Assembly: GCF_904849725.1 (NCBI RefSeq)
Contig: NC_058519.1
Span: forward strand, 649,873,387 to 649,937,386
DNA: 64,000 nucleotides
Source: Hordeum vulgare subsp. vulgare
Taxonomy: Eukaryota > Streptophyta > Magnoliopsida > Poales > Poaceae
Direction: 5' to 3'
The notes under the pieces are model-generated. The model saw only the letters and a list, made by a program, of their open reading frames with translations. It was not told the DNA's origin and made no database searches. The position numbers were made by a program, and so were the translations under genes. Each line of letters begins with the position of its first letter. Positions within the stretch are counted from its first letter, which is position 1. Below are positions 46,997 to 57,970 of the stretch, one piece after another.

Positions 46997-48521
46997 TGAT
47001 GACCCACAAGTATAGGGAATCAATCGTAGTCCTTTCGATAAGTAAGAGTGTCGAACCCAAAGAGGAGCAGAAGGCTTTGATAAACGGTTTTCAGCAAGGT
47101 AATAACTGCAAGCACTGAAAGTAGCGGTAACAAGTGATGGTGTAGCGAGGTGAAACGTAGCAAGCGAAAAGTAACATATAACAAGTAGTAGCAACGGTGC
47201 AGAACGTGGCCGATCCATTTTGTAGCAAGGGACAAGCCTTAACAAAGTCTTATAGGAGGAAAAACGCTCCCGAGGACACACGGGAATTTCTGTCATGCTA
47301 GTTTCATCATGTTCATGTGATTCGCGTTCGTTACTTTGATAGTTTGATATGTGGGTGGACCGGCGCTTGGGAACTGCCCTTACTTGGACAAGCATCCCAC
47401 TTATGATTAAACCCTCTTGCAAGCATCCGCAACTACGAAAGAAGAATTAAGACAACGTCTAACCTTTGCATTAAACTAGTGGATCCAAACCAGCCCCTTA
47501 CGAAGCAACGCATAGACTGGGGTTTAAGCTTCTGTCACTCTAGCAACCCATCATCTACTTACTACTCCCCAATGTCTTCCTCTAGGCCCACATATGGTGA
47601 AGTGTTATGTAGTCGACGTTCACATAACACCACTAGAGGAAAAGACAACATACAGCATATCAAAATACCGAACGAATACCAAATTCACATGACTATTATT
47701 AGCATGACTTATCACATGTCCTCAGGAACAAAAGTAACTACTCACAAATCATAATCATAATCATGATCAGAGGTGTAATGAATAGCATCAAGGATCTGAA
47801 CATAAACTCTTCCACCAAGTAATCCAACTAGCATCAACTACAAAGAGTAATCAACACTACTAGCAACCCTACAAGTACCAATCGGAGTCGCGAGACGGAG
47901 ATTAGTTACAAGAGATGAACAAGGGATTGGAGAGGAGATGGTGCTGATGAAGATGTTGATGGAGATGACTCCCCTCCGACGAGAGGAGTGTTGGTGATGA
48001 CGATGGCGACGATTTCCCCCTCCGGGAGGGAAGTTTCCTCAGCAGGATCGTCCTGCCGGAGCTCTAGATTGGATCTGCTCAAGTTCCGCCTCGTGGCGGC
48101 GGCGAAACCACGAAAAAGCTCCTCCTTGATTTTTTCTGGAACAAAACCCTTCATAAAGCAAAAGAGGGGGGCCAGTGGGCCGTCAGGGAGCCCACAAGCC
48201 CTGTAGCCGCCACCAGGGAGTGGCGGCTTCCAGGCTTGTGGGGCCCTGGTAGCTCCCCTCTGGTACTTCTTTTGCCCAGTATTTTTTATATATTCCCAAA
48301 AAATTCCACGTTGATTTTCAGGGCATTTGGAGTTGTGCAGAATAGAGGACTCGGACTTGCTCGTTTTCCAGTCCAGAATTCCAGCTGCCGGTATTCTCCC
48401 TCTTCAAATAAACCTTGCAAAATAAGAGAGAAAAGGCATAAGTATGGTACCACAAGGTAATATAACATCCCATAAAGCGATAAATATCAACATGAAAGCA
48501 TGATGCAAAATGGACGTATCA
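46997..48521 (-). mobile_element. Element M 5' LTR
   Basis: In the minus sense it runs from TGATACGTCCATTTTGC (48521) to gggtcatca (46997), 1525 bp. It contains a nested hairpin at about 48183-48246 (outer cccacaagcc/ggcttgtggg, inner agccgcca/tggcggct). A ctac/cttgttac-rich zone near 47090-47200 recalls the trinucleotide zone of O. No gene is present. The flank at 48522 (agggg) should be its target duplication, whose partner is out of view. Confidence 0.8.
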
Positions 48522-48724
48522 AGGGGCGGCGCGGAGCACGGGAGGGGCGGCGGGGCGGCGTGGAGCACGGGAGGGGCGGCGGAGTGGGGAGTGGAATGGA
48601 TCCCGCGTGGGTAGTGGGGACTGGAATGAAGAGGGGAGTAGGAGAGGGAGTGGTGGGTCCCGCGTGGTAGTTGGAGAATACCGGCGGGCATGACCGTTCC
48701 TACCTAGTGGTTGAATCTCGGAAA
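48522..48724. mobile_element. CACTA C3, fragment between M and C2
   Basis: GC-rich short repeats (gcggagcacgggaggggcgg twice) precede gaccgttcctacctagtggttgaatc, which matches 57199 onward and the interior of C1 (around 23348). The sequence continues at 56572 after C2, showing that C2 inserted into C3. The last three bases (aaa) are the C2 target duplication. Confidence 0.72.
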
Positions 48725-49505
48725 CACTACAAGAAATATGCTCATACATGACGTTTTTTAAGATGTCGTTGGTGAATTCGTCATAAATCTATGACGATTT
48801 CATCCGAGATCGTCGGAAACCATTTGAGGGGATCAAATCTACATATAAATTACGATGATGTGAGTCAAAAACGTCGTAACCACATAAAATGAGATCGTCA
48901 TAACTTTTACGACGATTATAAAAATGTCGTAACATGTTCTAACTATGTTGACATGTCACCCGTGGGTCCATCTATCCCATCTCATCCTAGTTTGTGAAGC
49001 AACCTACTATTCTGTCATTCCGAAAATTCTTGAAAAATTCTCATAAATACTTTGGATCATATATTTCTCAAATATGTGAAAACCCTTCATTCCATAGTTC
49101 AAAAATAATTCAGCAATATTCATTTTCCTATTCTATTCAGAATAGCACTTTGTGAAGGAAGTGCTATTTCTATTTCTTTGATTACCCTCATATTTTTGGG
49201 GCACAACTTCCTATCCAAATCATTGCCTCATGAAAACTTTCGTAACGATTTGCCTAGTCAATCTTTCTCAGCAAATTTCCAAAGTTTGTGTTCAGCTAAC
49301 AACTTTGTGAAGGAAGTACTAGATAGGAATATCCTGATGAGTTGAATTTTTTCCACATCATCTATGTGCCCAAAACATAGCTCTCCACAAAATTTTAGCC
49401 ACATCTAACAATCAATGTGAGCTCATCATCCAATCTCTGTTTCTCGTAATATTTTCATTTTGTGAAGCAACTACATTTTATAAAGAGCAAACTATGAGGC
49501 ACGTG

Positions 49506-50108
49506 CAAACCTGGCCAAACGGGTAGTGCCGGCCGGGCCGGCCCGACTGCCCGCAGGCCAGCCATGACACGGGTCGAGCCCGTCACAGACTAATCGTGCC
49601 CGGGCCAGGCACGAGCACGCCATGGGCCGTGCCTGGGCCGCGACCCCCAACCCGCGTGCGAGCCCGGCACGACACGATTAGGAGGCGGCTGATAGATCTG
49701 GTGCGCGAAAAAGCCAGCGGGAGCGACTGGGCGGGAGCGGGACGGGGCGCGCAAAAAAGGAGCGGGGGCGCGGTCAGCCGTCAGCGAGAGCGATTGGGCG
49801 GAAGGGGCGCGCGAAAAAGGGAGGGGAGGGCGGGAAAGGGAGGTGGGAGCGCGGGAAAGGGAGGGGGCTGATTTTTTTTGCCTTTTTTATTTTTTTTTAA
49901 ATCAAAATAGCCAGCGTGTCGTGGGCCTAGCGTGCCGCAGGCCGGCCCGATTAGGCGTGCGTGCCGTGCTTGGGCCTGGGAGGCCGGCACACGGGTCAGC
50001 ATGGCACGACCCGTATATTAATCGGGCCTAGGTGGGCCGTGTCGTGCCTGGCACGATTACGGCGGGCCGGGCCGTGCCGTGCCGGGCCGGCCCGTTTGGC
50101 CAGGTATG
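49506..50108. mobile_element. hAT-like non-autonomous element in C2
   Basis: A perfect 8 bp duplication, ggcacgtg (49498-49505 and 50109-50116), flanks 603 bp. The terminal inverted repeats are caaacctggccaaacggg and the complement of catacctggccaaacggg. C1 shows the empty site (around 23450). Both ends are GC-rich with repeated gggccggccc words that could fold into long hairpins. An 8 bp duplication and CA-starting termini indicate the hAT superfamily. No transposase is present. Confidence 0.88.
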
Positions 50109-50610
50109 GGCACGTGTAGTTTAAATTTGACCCGCTTCCTACCGGATCAACAAAAATTTATTTAAATGAACAAAAATAGCTAAAAGAGTCGGAAATGCAT
50201 AAAAATTGGTTATCATCCATAAAATGTGGTATAAATTTAGTGTAAATTTTAGTGATGTCATTTTACAAAAATATTTTTGATAGTTGCTTCATAAAACACT
50301 CCGTTTTTAGCACTAAAGCATAATTTAAAAAAAACTCACGTTTGAAACCAATCAGGAGGCAGCCCATGGATCACCCTCACTGTAGTCGATCTGAGCCGTC
50401 CACACCCTGCCGTCCACACCCTACCGTCGATCCATTCCACAGATCACCTTTTCTGAACGCAGCGCGAGACACACCCTCCAGCCTCCTCCCTCAGTCTCCC
50501 GATCTAGATCCAGATCCAGATCCAATCTCTCTGTAGCCTCCCTCTCCGGTAGCTTCGCCCCACCATGCCGCGGAGGCAGGGCTCCCGCGAATCCGGTCCA
50601 CCGCGAGGCG

Positions 50611-50890
50611 ATGGCGTCGGCGAGGCTAACCCCGAACGGCATGGGGGCGGCGTTGGCGGGGGACACGAACCTCACGCCTGCTCGTCAACCCGCGCTGCGT
50701 CAACGTCGACGGCAGGGGCACGCCCCGGAGCGACAGGTGGCGCGGCCTCGTCTCCGACGGCGCCAAGACCTGCCCCGCGATGTTTGCTACCCAGCTCAGC
50801 GACCAGGCGCGCTCGGGGCTCGTCCACCGCGGCTCCCTCGTGCAGCTCGACGAGTACGTCATGAACATGGTCGGCGGCAGAAGGCGGAAA
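50611..50890 (+). pseudogene. Captured RPA70 N-terminal fragment in C2
   Basis: An ATG at 50611 encodes MASARLTPNGMGAALAGDTNL. After a frameshift near 50678 the reading continues with DRWRGLVSDGAKTCPAMFA and then RSGLVHRGSLVQLDEYV. This pattern (short N-terminus, LVSDG, MFATQLSD, RGSLVQLDEY) fits the N-terminal OB-fold of plant replication protein A 70 kDa, which binds checkpoint and repair proteins. The match is from memory. The fragment ends near 50890 at an abrupt G-rich junction (ggcggaaagggggaggggg), so it is about 90 residues of a protein usually over 600. It is captured and non-functional as read. Confidence 0.6.
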
Positions 50891-51009
50891 GGGGGAGGGG
50901 GAGGGGGCGCACCCGCACTCCTCCGGTGCATGCACCTTCTCCGGCCCCTATCGAGCACCACCCGCCACACACGCAGCTCGACCTCGATCGCGCGCCACGG
51001 CGGCGAGCC

Positions 51010-51114
51010 ATGGCGTTCCAGTTCGGCGCCTTGCTGGGGCTGGTACTCGGCGTCGGCGTCGTCGTGGCGTTCACGCGCCTCGAGAATTCTCGCGCCGAGG
51101 AGCACAGCGAGCTG
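51010..51114 (+). pseudogene. Captured synaptotagmin-like N-terminal exon in C2
   Basis: An ATG at 51010 opens 35 codons beginning MAFQFGALLGLVLGVGVV, with one membrane segment (about residues 5-21), then TRLENSRAEEHSEL. The exon ends at the donor gagctg|gtacgc. The single hydrophobic anchor followed by LENSR and SEL matches the start of plant synaptotagmin/NTMC2 C2-domain proteins of the SYT4/5 type, which tether the ER to the plasma membrane. The SMP and C2 domains are absent. The fragment lies 120 bp after the RPA fragment on the same strand. Identification is from memory of a short sequence. Confidence 0.5.
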
Positions 51115-51389
51115 GTACGCCCCCCTCCCCCTCCTCCCCGCTTCCAATTTTTGAATCCCGTCTATGGTGATCCGATGCAATTCGGTTGGCCGCTGGGTTC
51201 GTCTGTCAATCCGTGCCCGTGCAGGCGCTCGAAATCAGGAAATGCTCGGTTAGGACCCCGTTGATTAGAAAATCAATCAATTGCTGGACATGTTCGGGAT
51301 GCGGGTTAATTGTGGAGGCATGAGCGATTCATTTATATGAGCTAAGTAGTACTAGGCTTTGATCCTAATCACGCTTGTTGTTTCTAGTT

Positions 51390-51572
51390 TGGGTGTATTT
51401 ACGGCTGTCATCAAGTGCTCCACCATCCAGTCCAACTCAGTTGGGCATTTCGACGAGCAGTTGGCGCGCGTCTAGCAGCGGGAGGAGGACGCCGGCATGG
51501 AGGCCTCCGACGAGGTGGCTCTCTTCCTTGGCGACCTCTCCGACCGTAAGGCTGCTTGGCTCGATGGCTAGG
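51390..51572 (+). pseudogene. Exon-like fragment of unknown origin in C2
   Basis: A coding-like stretch reads HFDEQLARV, then a TAG, then EEDAGMEASDEVALFLGDLSD and WLDG before a second stop. It is acidic and alpha-helical in character, and GC-rich against the AT-rich surroundings. I do not recognise the donor gene. It may belong with one of the neighbouring captures or be a separate one. Confidence 0.4.
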
Positions 51573-51599
51573 TGACGCTAGCAGCACGCGGCAGCTCCA

Positions 51600-53980
51600 T
51601 GCAGATAGGTCTGGATTACATTTCCTATTACTTCGGAGTCTTGTCTTATTTTTTTGTATTTGAGATGAACCAGTGCTCTCAGGTTCCACTAATTCTTAGT
51701 TGGTCGTCCGAACATGTTATTTCCCCCTGATAACTGTTTTAACTTTTGATTCCTGCCATCATTCTAGGAAGAGTTAATACCACCATCGATACAAACACTT
51801 GTATTGGTGGGAACAAAATCATACAAGAACTAAAAAACTCCAAAGAAGTGGTCCTTCAACTTAGCTAAGAGAACTTTTCCATACAATTCTGTTAAATCCG
51901 ACGTACACCATCTATTTTCTCTTAACTGCAGTTGTTGTTGTTGCTGTCTCTCACAAAGAAAACTATAGCCGCTGCACACGATTTGAACACGCGACCTATA
52001 TCATTGTTTTACGTTGTGTTACCAAGGCAACAAGCATCACTTGATATGCAAAGCAGAGCCGTCTACTTTTCTTTCAAAATGATATTTTGTGGTGTACTAT
52101 AGTATGGTGCTAATGTTCTTGTGCTTGAAACATTTTACTGGTACTGTTTTAATCTTGTAGATACATAAAAGATGATCTGTTGTTGTGGGAATAAATCATT
52201 ATGAAACATTAAACTCCAAGTTAGTTGATTCACCACTTTTGAGCCTTAAAAAGGAAATATCACATTGAATAACATGTCGAGAAAATTCATTGTTCAACAG
52301 TACCAATAAATCTTTTTTTGTACATGAGTTCTATTCATTCAAATGTGATATACACGATCAATTTTCATTATGGGGAAAGAAGTTAGCAATGAGTCGTTTA
52401 GGACAATCATCTAAATATGCATAATTCTATTTTGGAAATAAACTAAATAGAAAAGGATAATTATTTAGAAGAGCTTTCTCGGGCATGTCGCCGCCCACCG
52501 TTCTGCTTAATATAACAGAATGTACGATAATACTTCTTGCTTAATGGTGTACAAATTTTTAAATCCTAATTTAAGTATATCATGCTGCAAAAGTGTTTAA
52601 TTCTTAATTTTGGTAAATCACACCGACTAATAAGTGGTGCTGCTTGTCATGGCCATTGGTCATATTTTCTTGATATAGAAACTATCGGTATTTGCTTTGA
52701 ATGTAAAGCAATGCAAGTTGTCATGGTAACACGACATGAAAACCATATCGAAGGTCTTTTGTTCGAAGCTGCGCCGTAGCGCGTAGTTGTTTGTTTTCTA
52801 TTTCTTTTTCCATCTATGTGGCTCAGATAGTAAACATTTATCTCAACTTTTGACGGATAGTTCCTTCTGGTTGGTGGCTATCTCGTGTGTGCTTTTAATT
52901 CATGTCATTCGAATGCCCCAGCCCCTAGTTTTGAATCCCATGTAGCTCATTATTTAATAATACCCTGCATCCCACCAACAAGTTGGTCCACTGTGGGAGA
53001 GAGAGAGAGATCGTCTGCAGCAGTTGTAGTTTTTTTGTGAGAGACAGCAACAGTTGCTATTAATAGAAAATAGACGGCATACGTTGGAATTAACAGAATT
53101 GTATGGAAATGTTCTGTTAGCTAAATTGAAGGACCACTTCTTTGGAGTTTTTTAGTTCTTGTATGATTCTGTTTCCACTACTACAAGTTTTGTATCAATA
53201 GTGGTATTAACTCTTCTAGGAAAATGATAGAAGCTGTCTATATTATTTCCCCCTGATAACTGTTTTAACTTTTGAACTCTGAACAATGGAACATTCGTGT
53301 TGGGTAGGACAAGCTAGATAACAGCGTGATAGAGAGGTCATAGACATTTATATCTTCCAAACTGACCATGCATCAGCTTGTCTTTGACTTGGAAGTTTGT
53401 ATTTTTGTTCATGTTTAGTTTCTTTTAGCCAATGCTACTAGTACTACATATAGAATGAGCCAAATTCTAGCAAGAATAAATAGGAAGCATAATTATATCT
53501 AGCTCCCTCGCATGATCACTCGGCCATATATAATTTGAGACCATAATTTCTAGATTCTGTGTAATTTGTAAAAAAGCAACAATTTCTGGATTCGCACTAA
53601 TTTGAGACCATCTTCAATATCTTTGTTATGAATCTTTGTACTAAGTAGATAACTGTTGCGTTGGCCGTCTCTCACTGTGATACTGGTAGACATAACTTAC
53701 ATTCTATTGACATTTCACACTCGTGATTCTGAGAATGTCGCTGCAAAAACCAAAACAACACTTGCTCTGAATATGGTCAACAGACTTGAGAAGACAATAC
53801 CAAACAGCAATAAATAATACTAGAAGTTATCCTGAACAGTACCTACATGTGGTCCAATTGTTTTTTAAATCATACTCTTATTATTTTTTATTACCTTGCA
53901 ACCATTTGAAATTTAACGCATCCAGAACACAGTATTTGAATTCCGTCACTGTACTCTGCAAACCTCTTACTGTTTTTTGC
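51600..53980. other. C2 interior, AT-rich, no gene seen
   Basis: Intron-like AT-rich sequence between captured fragments. Partly inverted copies are present: the phrase around 51875-51960 (cttagctaagagaac...agacggtgtacg type) reappears in reverse orientation near 53030-53140, and ttatttccccctgataactg occurs at both 51717 and 53246. I see no conserved coding frame. Confidence 0.5.
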
Positions 53981-53992
53981 TCTTGTTTACAG

Positions 53993-54194
53993 GGTTCCAC
54001 CAATGCAAGTGGGGATACCATAACCTTTCAGTGGTCGAGGATGTCGTGGAGAACTACTGGAGCGCGCAGATACCCCTCGATGTGATCTGGAACGACGACG
54101 ACCATATGGACGCAAGGAAGGACTTGACGCTCAGCCCGGTGAACTACTCGCGCCCCAAGCTGCTGGCGTTCCTTGACATGCTACAGTTCCATTG
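53993..54194 (+). pseudogene. Captured GH31 alpha-xylosidase/alpha-glucosidase exon in C2
   Basis: After an acceptor, gtttacag|gg, the frame reads [20 protein letters not shown] and then [20 protein letters not shown], ending near FLDMLQFHW before gtatgt. WGY, the IPLDVIW segment and the DDDHMD stretch are hallmarks of the GH31 catalytic barrel of plant alpha-xylosidases, which trim xyloglucan in the cell wall. The catalytic nucleophile region (WxDMNE) lies further downstream in the family and is not present. About 67 of some 900 residues are captured. The reading frame is intact across the exon, suggesting recent capture or a copy under little decay. Confidence 0.75.
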
Positions 54195-55560
54195 GTATGT
54201 TTGTGTGGCTTGCTGGCTTGGTGTCATATAATGTGTTCGTACCATTTCATTAACATTTCATCTTCACCGTCGGTTTGAACGGAAGCCTATGATCATTTGG
54301 GAAATGGATCCCTGTTGATAGTCACTAGTGAATCTCCTGTCAAGTATTTTGACAATAAGTCCATCCTGATCTATCATCTGGAATGCTTGTTAATATGCTA
54401 GAGGGCCGAGTGCTCAGTAAGAACTTTGGTCCTGGTTCCATGATTTTGGAGATGGATGTCGTAGATGTATTCACAGCCCGTGCGCCGTGTGTATTTTGCT
54501 TTCTTTTCGCTGTCGCTCTTTAGCTGGTCCATCAAACCTCTAGGTATGTTCCTCCTAGCAATGTGTGGTAGATTGGGACATCTTATTTACTTGTATTCCT
54601 TTTCGAATAAAATCTAGAATGCTCATTCACAGACAAAAGCATGATGTACTGTGATACATAGTTCTGCCATTGTCATTACTCTTAGATATGTTGCATGAGA
54701 GACCAGTTTGAAGGAATTCAGTCAGCACTGTCGAAACGCGAGAAGTCTTACTTGTGAATCCCACTAGCTGAACTACGGTTTCCAAGCCTAGTCAATGAAC
54801 AGAAACTAGTTACTAACTAGGTTAACTAAACATCATTTTCAGAAGGGAGAAAAAATTTAGAGAAGTAGATTGCAAATTGAGCTTTATAGTCTGGTCTTTC
54901 CTAAATAACAGGAACTAACACAAAATGAAAACATTAGTATATTCCATTAACACGATTCCTTACGTATAGGAGCAAAGGAAGCAACATTTAGTAACCTGCG
55001 TTTAGTTAACTCTATTTTTTTTCCTAAATGGTCTACAGTTGACTTTGTAGATGTGAAATATTTGTACAGTATTTTCCATTGTCTCGATTGAATAGCATTC
55101 TGCCTCTATAAGTATTATTTCTGGCCTTACTTCTGGAACTTTGTGTGACTATATGAATTCTTGATAGACTTTTATACAATATTTATCGACTTTTCCTAGT
55201 TTTTTCCTGAAGCTTCCCTGAAACGGAACTTCAGACCCCTTCTTTTATTCTAGAAAATGGAAGATGTGCCTCAGGCCTCTGTGTCATGGATGGACAATGT
55301 ATATACTTTATTACCTCACCTTTATCTATTTATCTGTAATGTGTATGCTATTATTATTTTTCCTATACACATCATATGATATGTATATTGTTTGAATGAG
55401 TCGTCATGCATTATTTAGCTATTCATGTATGCTTACCATCATTCAATAATCTGCAGCTTGTTTACCACTACTTATCAGAAACTGAGAATCATGAGAGGCT
55501 CTGATGCAGCTTGTTTTTATCCTTGATTTGTATCAATTGTTGTATTGTAGACTTAAAATT
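54195..55560. other. C2 interior after the GH31 exon, no gene seen
   Basis: AT-rich intron-like or intergenic sequence. No second GH31 exon is visible. From about 55510 the sequence rejoins that shared with C1 (tatcaattgttgtattgtagac). Confidence 0.55.
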
Positions 55561-55649
55561 GTGTTGGTTCCTCTTTTACAGAAGCTCAAGTGTGAAGTGT
55601 GAAGCCGTGAAGTGTGAACCCAAGTGTGAAGCTGTGAAGTCTTACTCAG

Positions 55650-56011
55650 TTTAGAGTAGAAAATTGTAGCAGATCTGTGTTGTAAAGATTGTAATAGATT
55701 TATTTAGTCGTATATTTGATCAATTTTATGTGTTCTTAGTTCTATTTTAAATTCATTGGATTGAAATTGGTCAAAAAGACAATATATTCGTATTAAATTC
55801 AGGTTGATTCTAAGTTTGTGCTGTCACCTTTTTAGAGTAGAAAATTGTAGCAGATCTGTGTTGTAAAGATTGTAATAGATTTATTTAGTCGTATATTTGA
55901 TCAATTTTATGTGTTCTTAGTTCTATTTTAAATTCATTGGATTGAAATTGGTCAAAAAGACAATATATTCGTATTAAATTTAGGTTGATTCTAAGTTTGT
56001 GCTGTCACCTG
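55650..56011. repeat. 181 bp tandem duplication near the C2 right end
   Basis: tttagagtagaaaattgtag starts copies at 55650 and 55831. C1 has one copy (around 27058). The copies are nearly identical, so the duplication is young. Confidence 0.9.
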
Positions 56012-56568
56012 TATTGGAGCAGATATATTTGTGCCTTCATAATGCTACAGATGAAAATGTAAAAATCTCGAGGTTCAAAATTTGACAAAATTTTAAGATC
56101 AGCATGACATGTTGGACCAATACAAAAATAAAATGGCCAAAAAAGATCAATAGAAAGTAAAAGCCCACAAACCAAAATTCGAAAAAAATAAAATTAATAG
56201 TGGTTATAAATAGGCTAAGGCCCAAAAATAAGCCCAATAATAAAAAGCCCAAAAAAATAAAATCAGCCCATGTGATCAATTGAAATGGGTTGGGCTGATT
56301 TCAACCATGATGTTTTAATTTCATCGTAATTTTGCCACGTAGGACTGGGTTCGATTGCCAACGACGATTTAGGATCGTCGTAAAGGTTACGACAATCCAG
56401 GAATCGTCGTAAAAGTTACGACGATTTTGATCAAAACGTTGCTGCTATTCATTTGTGACGCACCGTTTTCGACGCTTCGTTTTTCGTCGTGAGATCGTCA
56501 TAAATTAAAAATCGTGACGATGTAGCGACGAAAAAATAGCGTTGTGTATTAGCATATTCCTTGTAGTG

Positions 56569-57970
56569 AAACCTTTTGGTGTTTCTATGATTAAATAGAT
56601 ACTTGTGTACCTAGAAATGATTTTTGGAAAAAATAAAGAGCAAACTATAAGGCAGCCGCAGTTCAAATTTGACCCGATTCCAACTGATTCGACATAGATT
56701 TGTCTTTTTCACGAGAGATGGATAAAAGCTTTTGACACCCAGCCATTTTGTCAAGTGTACAGTAAATATGCCCTAGTATGTTATAAAAATGATTTGGACC
56801 AATTTTGAAACAAATATATGGTAGGTCCTTCACAAAACAACTCATTTTGGGCACTTGAAAAATGAAAAATGAATTTTTCATACAAGGAAGATGAAAACTT
56901 CCTTAATCAACATTATTTGTCATTCCAACATGCACCATTATGCAAAATATGAGACCATTTCAACAAACTATGCCATGAATATGGCCATGAGATTGATCAT
57001 GTGGCTTGAAAGCCATGAATCTTCACACATGATAGCTCATTTCTGTGAACACTTTTTAAAAATAATTGTCGTATTACAAGTTTATTATTTTACATGGTAA
57101 CTTTATCACATATGATGACATAATGCAAAGGTTTCCCATTTTTTTGATTTTTTTTTTAATTTTTCATGCCAGTTTCAAAATTGGTCGAAACGGCAGGTAT
57201 GATCGTTCCTACCTAGTGGTTGAATCTTGAAAACCTTTTGGTGTTTCTATGATTAAATAGATACTTGTGTACCTAGAAATGATTTTTGGAAAAATAAAGA
57301 GCAAACTATATGGCAGACGCAGTTCAAATTTGACCCGCTTCCAGCTGATTCGACATAGATTTGTCTTTTTCACGAGAGATGGATAAAAGTTTTTGACACC
57401 CAACCATTTTGTCAATTGTACATTAAATATGGCCTAGTATGTTAGAAAAATGATTTGGACCAATTTTGAAACAAATATATGGTAACTTCATTGTCATGGA
57501 CACTTAAACACATAATACAACAAATTAAGAGCTCTCTTTAGCTAGCAGATTTCACATAATACAACAAATAACATATACCAGTCTAGTTCTCTTTAGCTAG
57601 CAGATTTCACATAATTTTCATGGGCACTTAGACATTTGCAACAAATAAGAAGTCACTTAAACCAATCTATGAACAAATAAGATACAACAAGTAATATCAA
57701 TCAATCTATCAACATACTTGGGTTGAACAAAGATAAAGTCACTTAATCATACATAATTAAGAGATTCTTCTCATCTTGCATTACAACATTGCTACAAAAG
57801 AGCAACACACCAACAATAGCATAGTACAGTTACAAATATAGCATACTGGAGTCACTTAATCATACATAATATAGAGATTTTGATCATCTTGCATTACAAC
57901 ATTGGTACAAAAGAGCAACACAACAGCACATCAACCATAGCATAGTGGACTTCATCTTCATCTGATCAGC
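56569..57970. mobile_element. CACTA C3 body with partial tandem duplication
   Basis: The sequence from 56571 (accttttggtgtttctatg) to about 56825 recurs at 57231-57483. The phrase gttcctacctagtggttgaatc precedes both, once at 48697 before C2 and once at 57205. The unit was therefore about 660 bp, partly lost in the second copy. Further on, gctctctttagctagcagatttcac-like phrases (57530 and 57587) and catcttgcattacaacattg (57773 and 57888) are doubled. The last part is the 3' flank of the GRF gene. No plus-strand gene is seen. Confidence 0.65.

Larger units (their letters stand above)
48725..56568. mobile_element. CACTA transposon C2 carrying host gene fragments
   Basis: It begins CACTACAAGAAATATGC and ends TTCCTTGTAGTG, with duplication aaa on both sides (48722-48724 and 56569-56571). 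Its ends and subterminal gtcgtaa motifs match C1. The middle (about 50340-55510) is unrelated to C1 and contains pieces resembling at least three host genes plus one unknown piece, all on the plus strand. No transposase is present. A hAT-like element sits at 49506-50108 and a 181 bp tandem duplication near the right end. Confidence 0.92.

Noticed and set aside
47479..47754. Plus-strand frame inside the M LTR
   Set aside because: It lies within a minus-strand LTR, has no motif, and resembles chance opening of LTR sequence.
50626..51180. Minus-strand frame of 184 residues across the C2 captures
   Set aside because: GC-rich antisense shadow of the RPA and synaptotagmin-like pieces.
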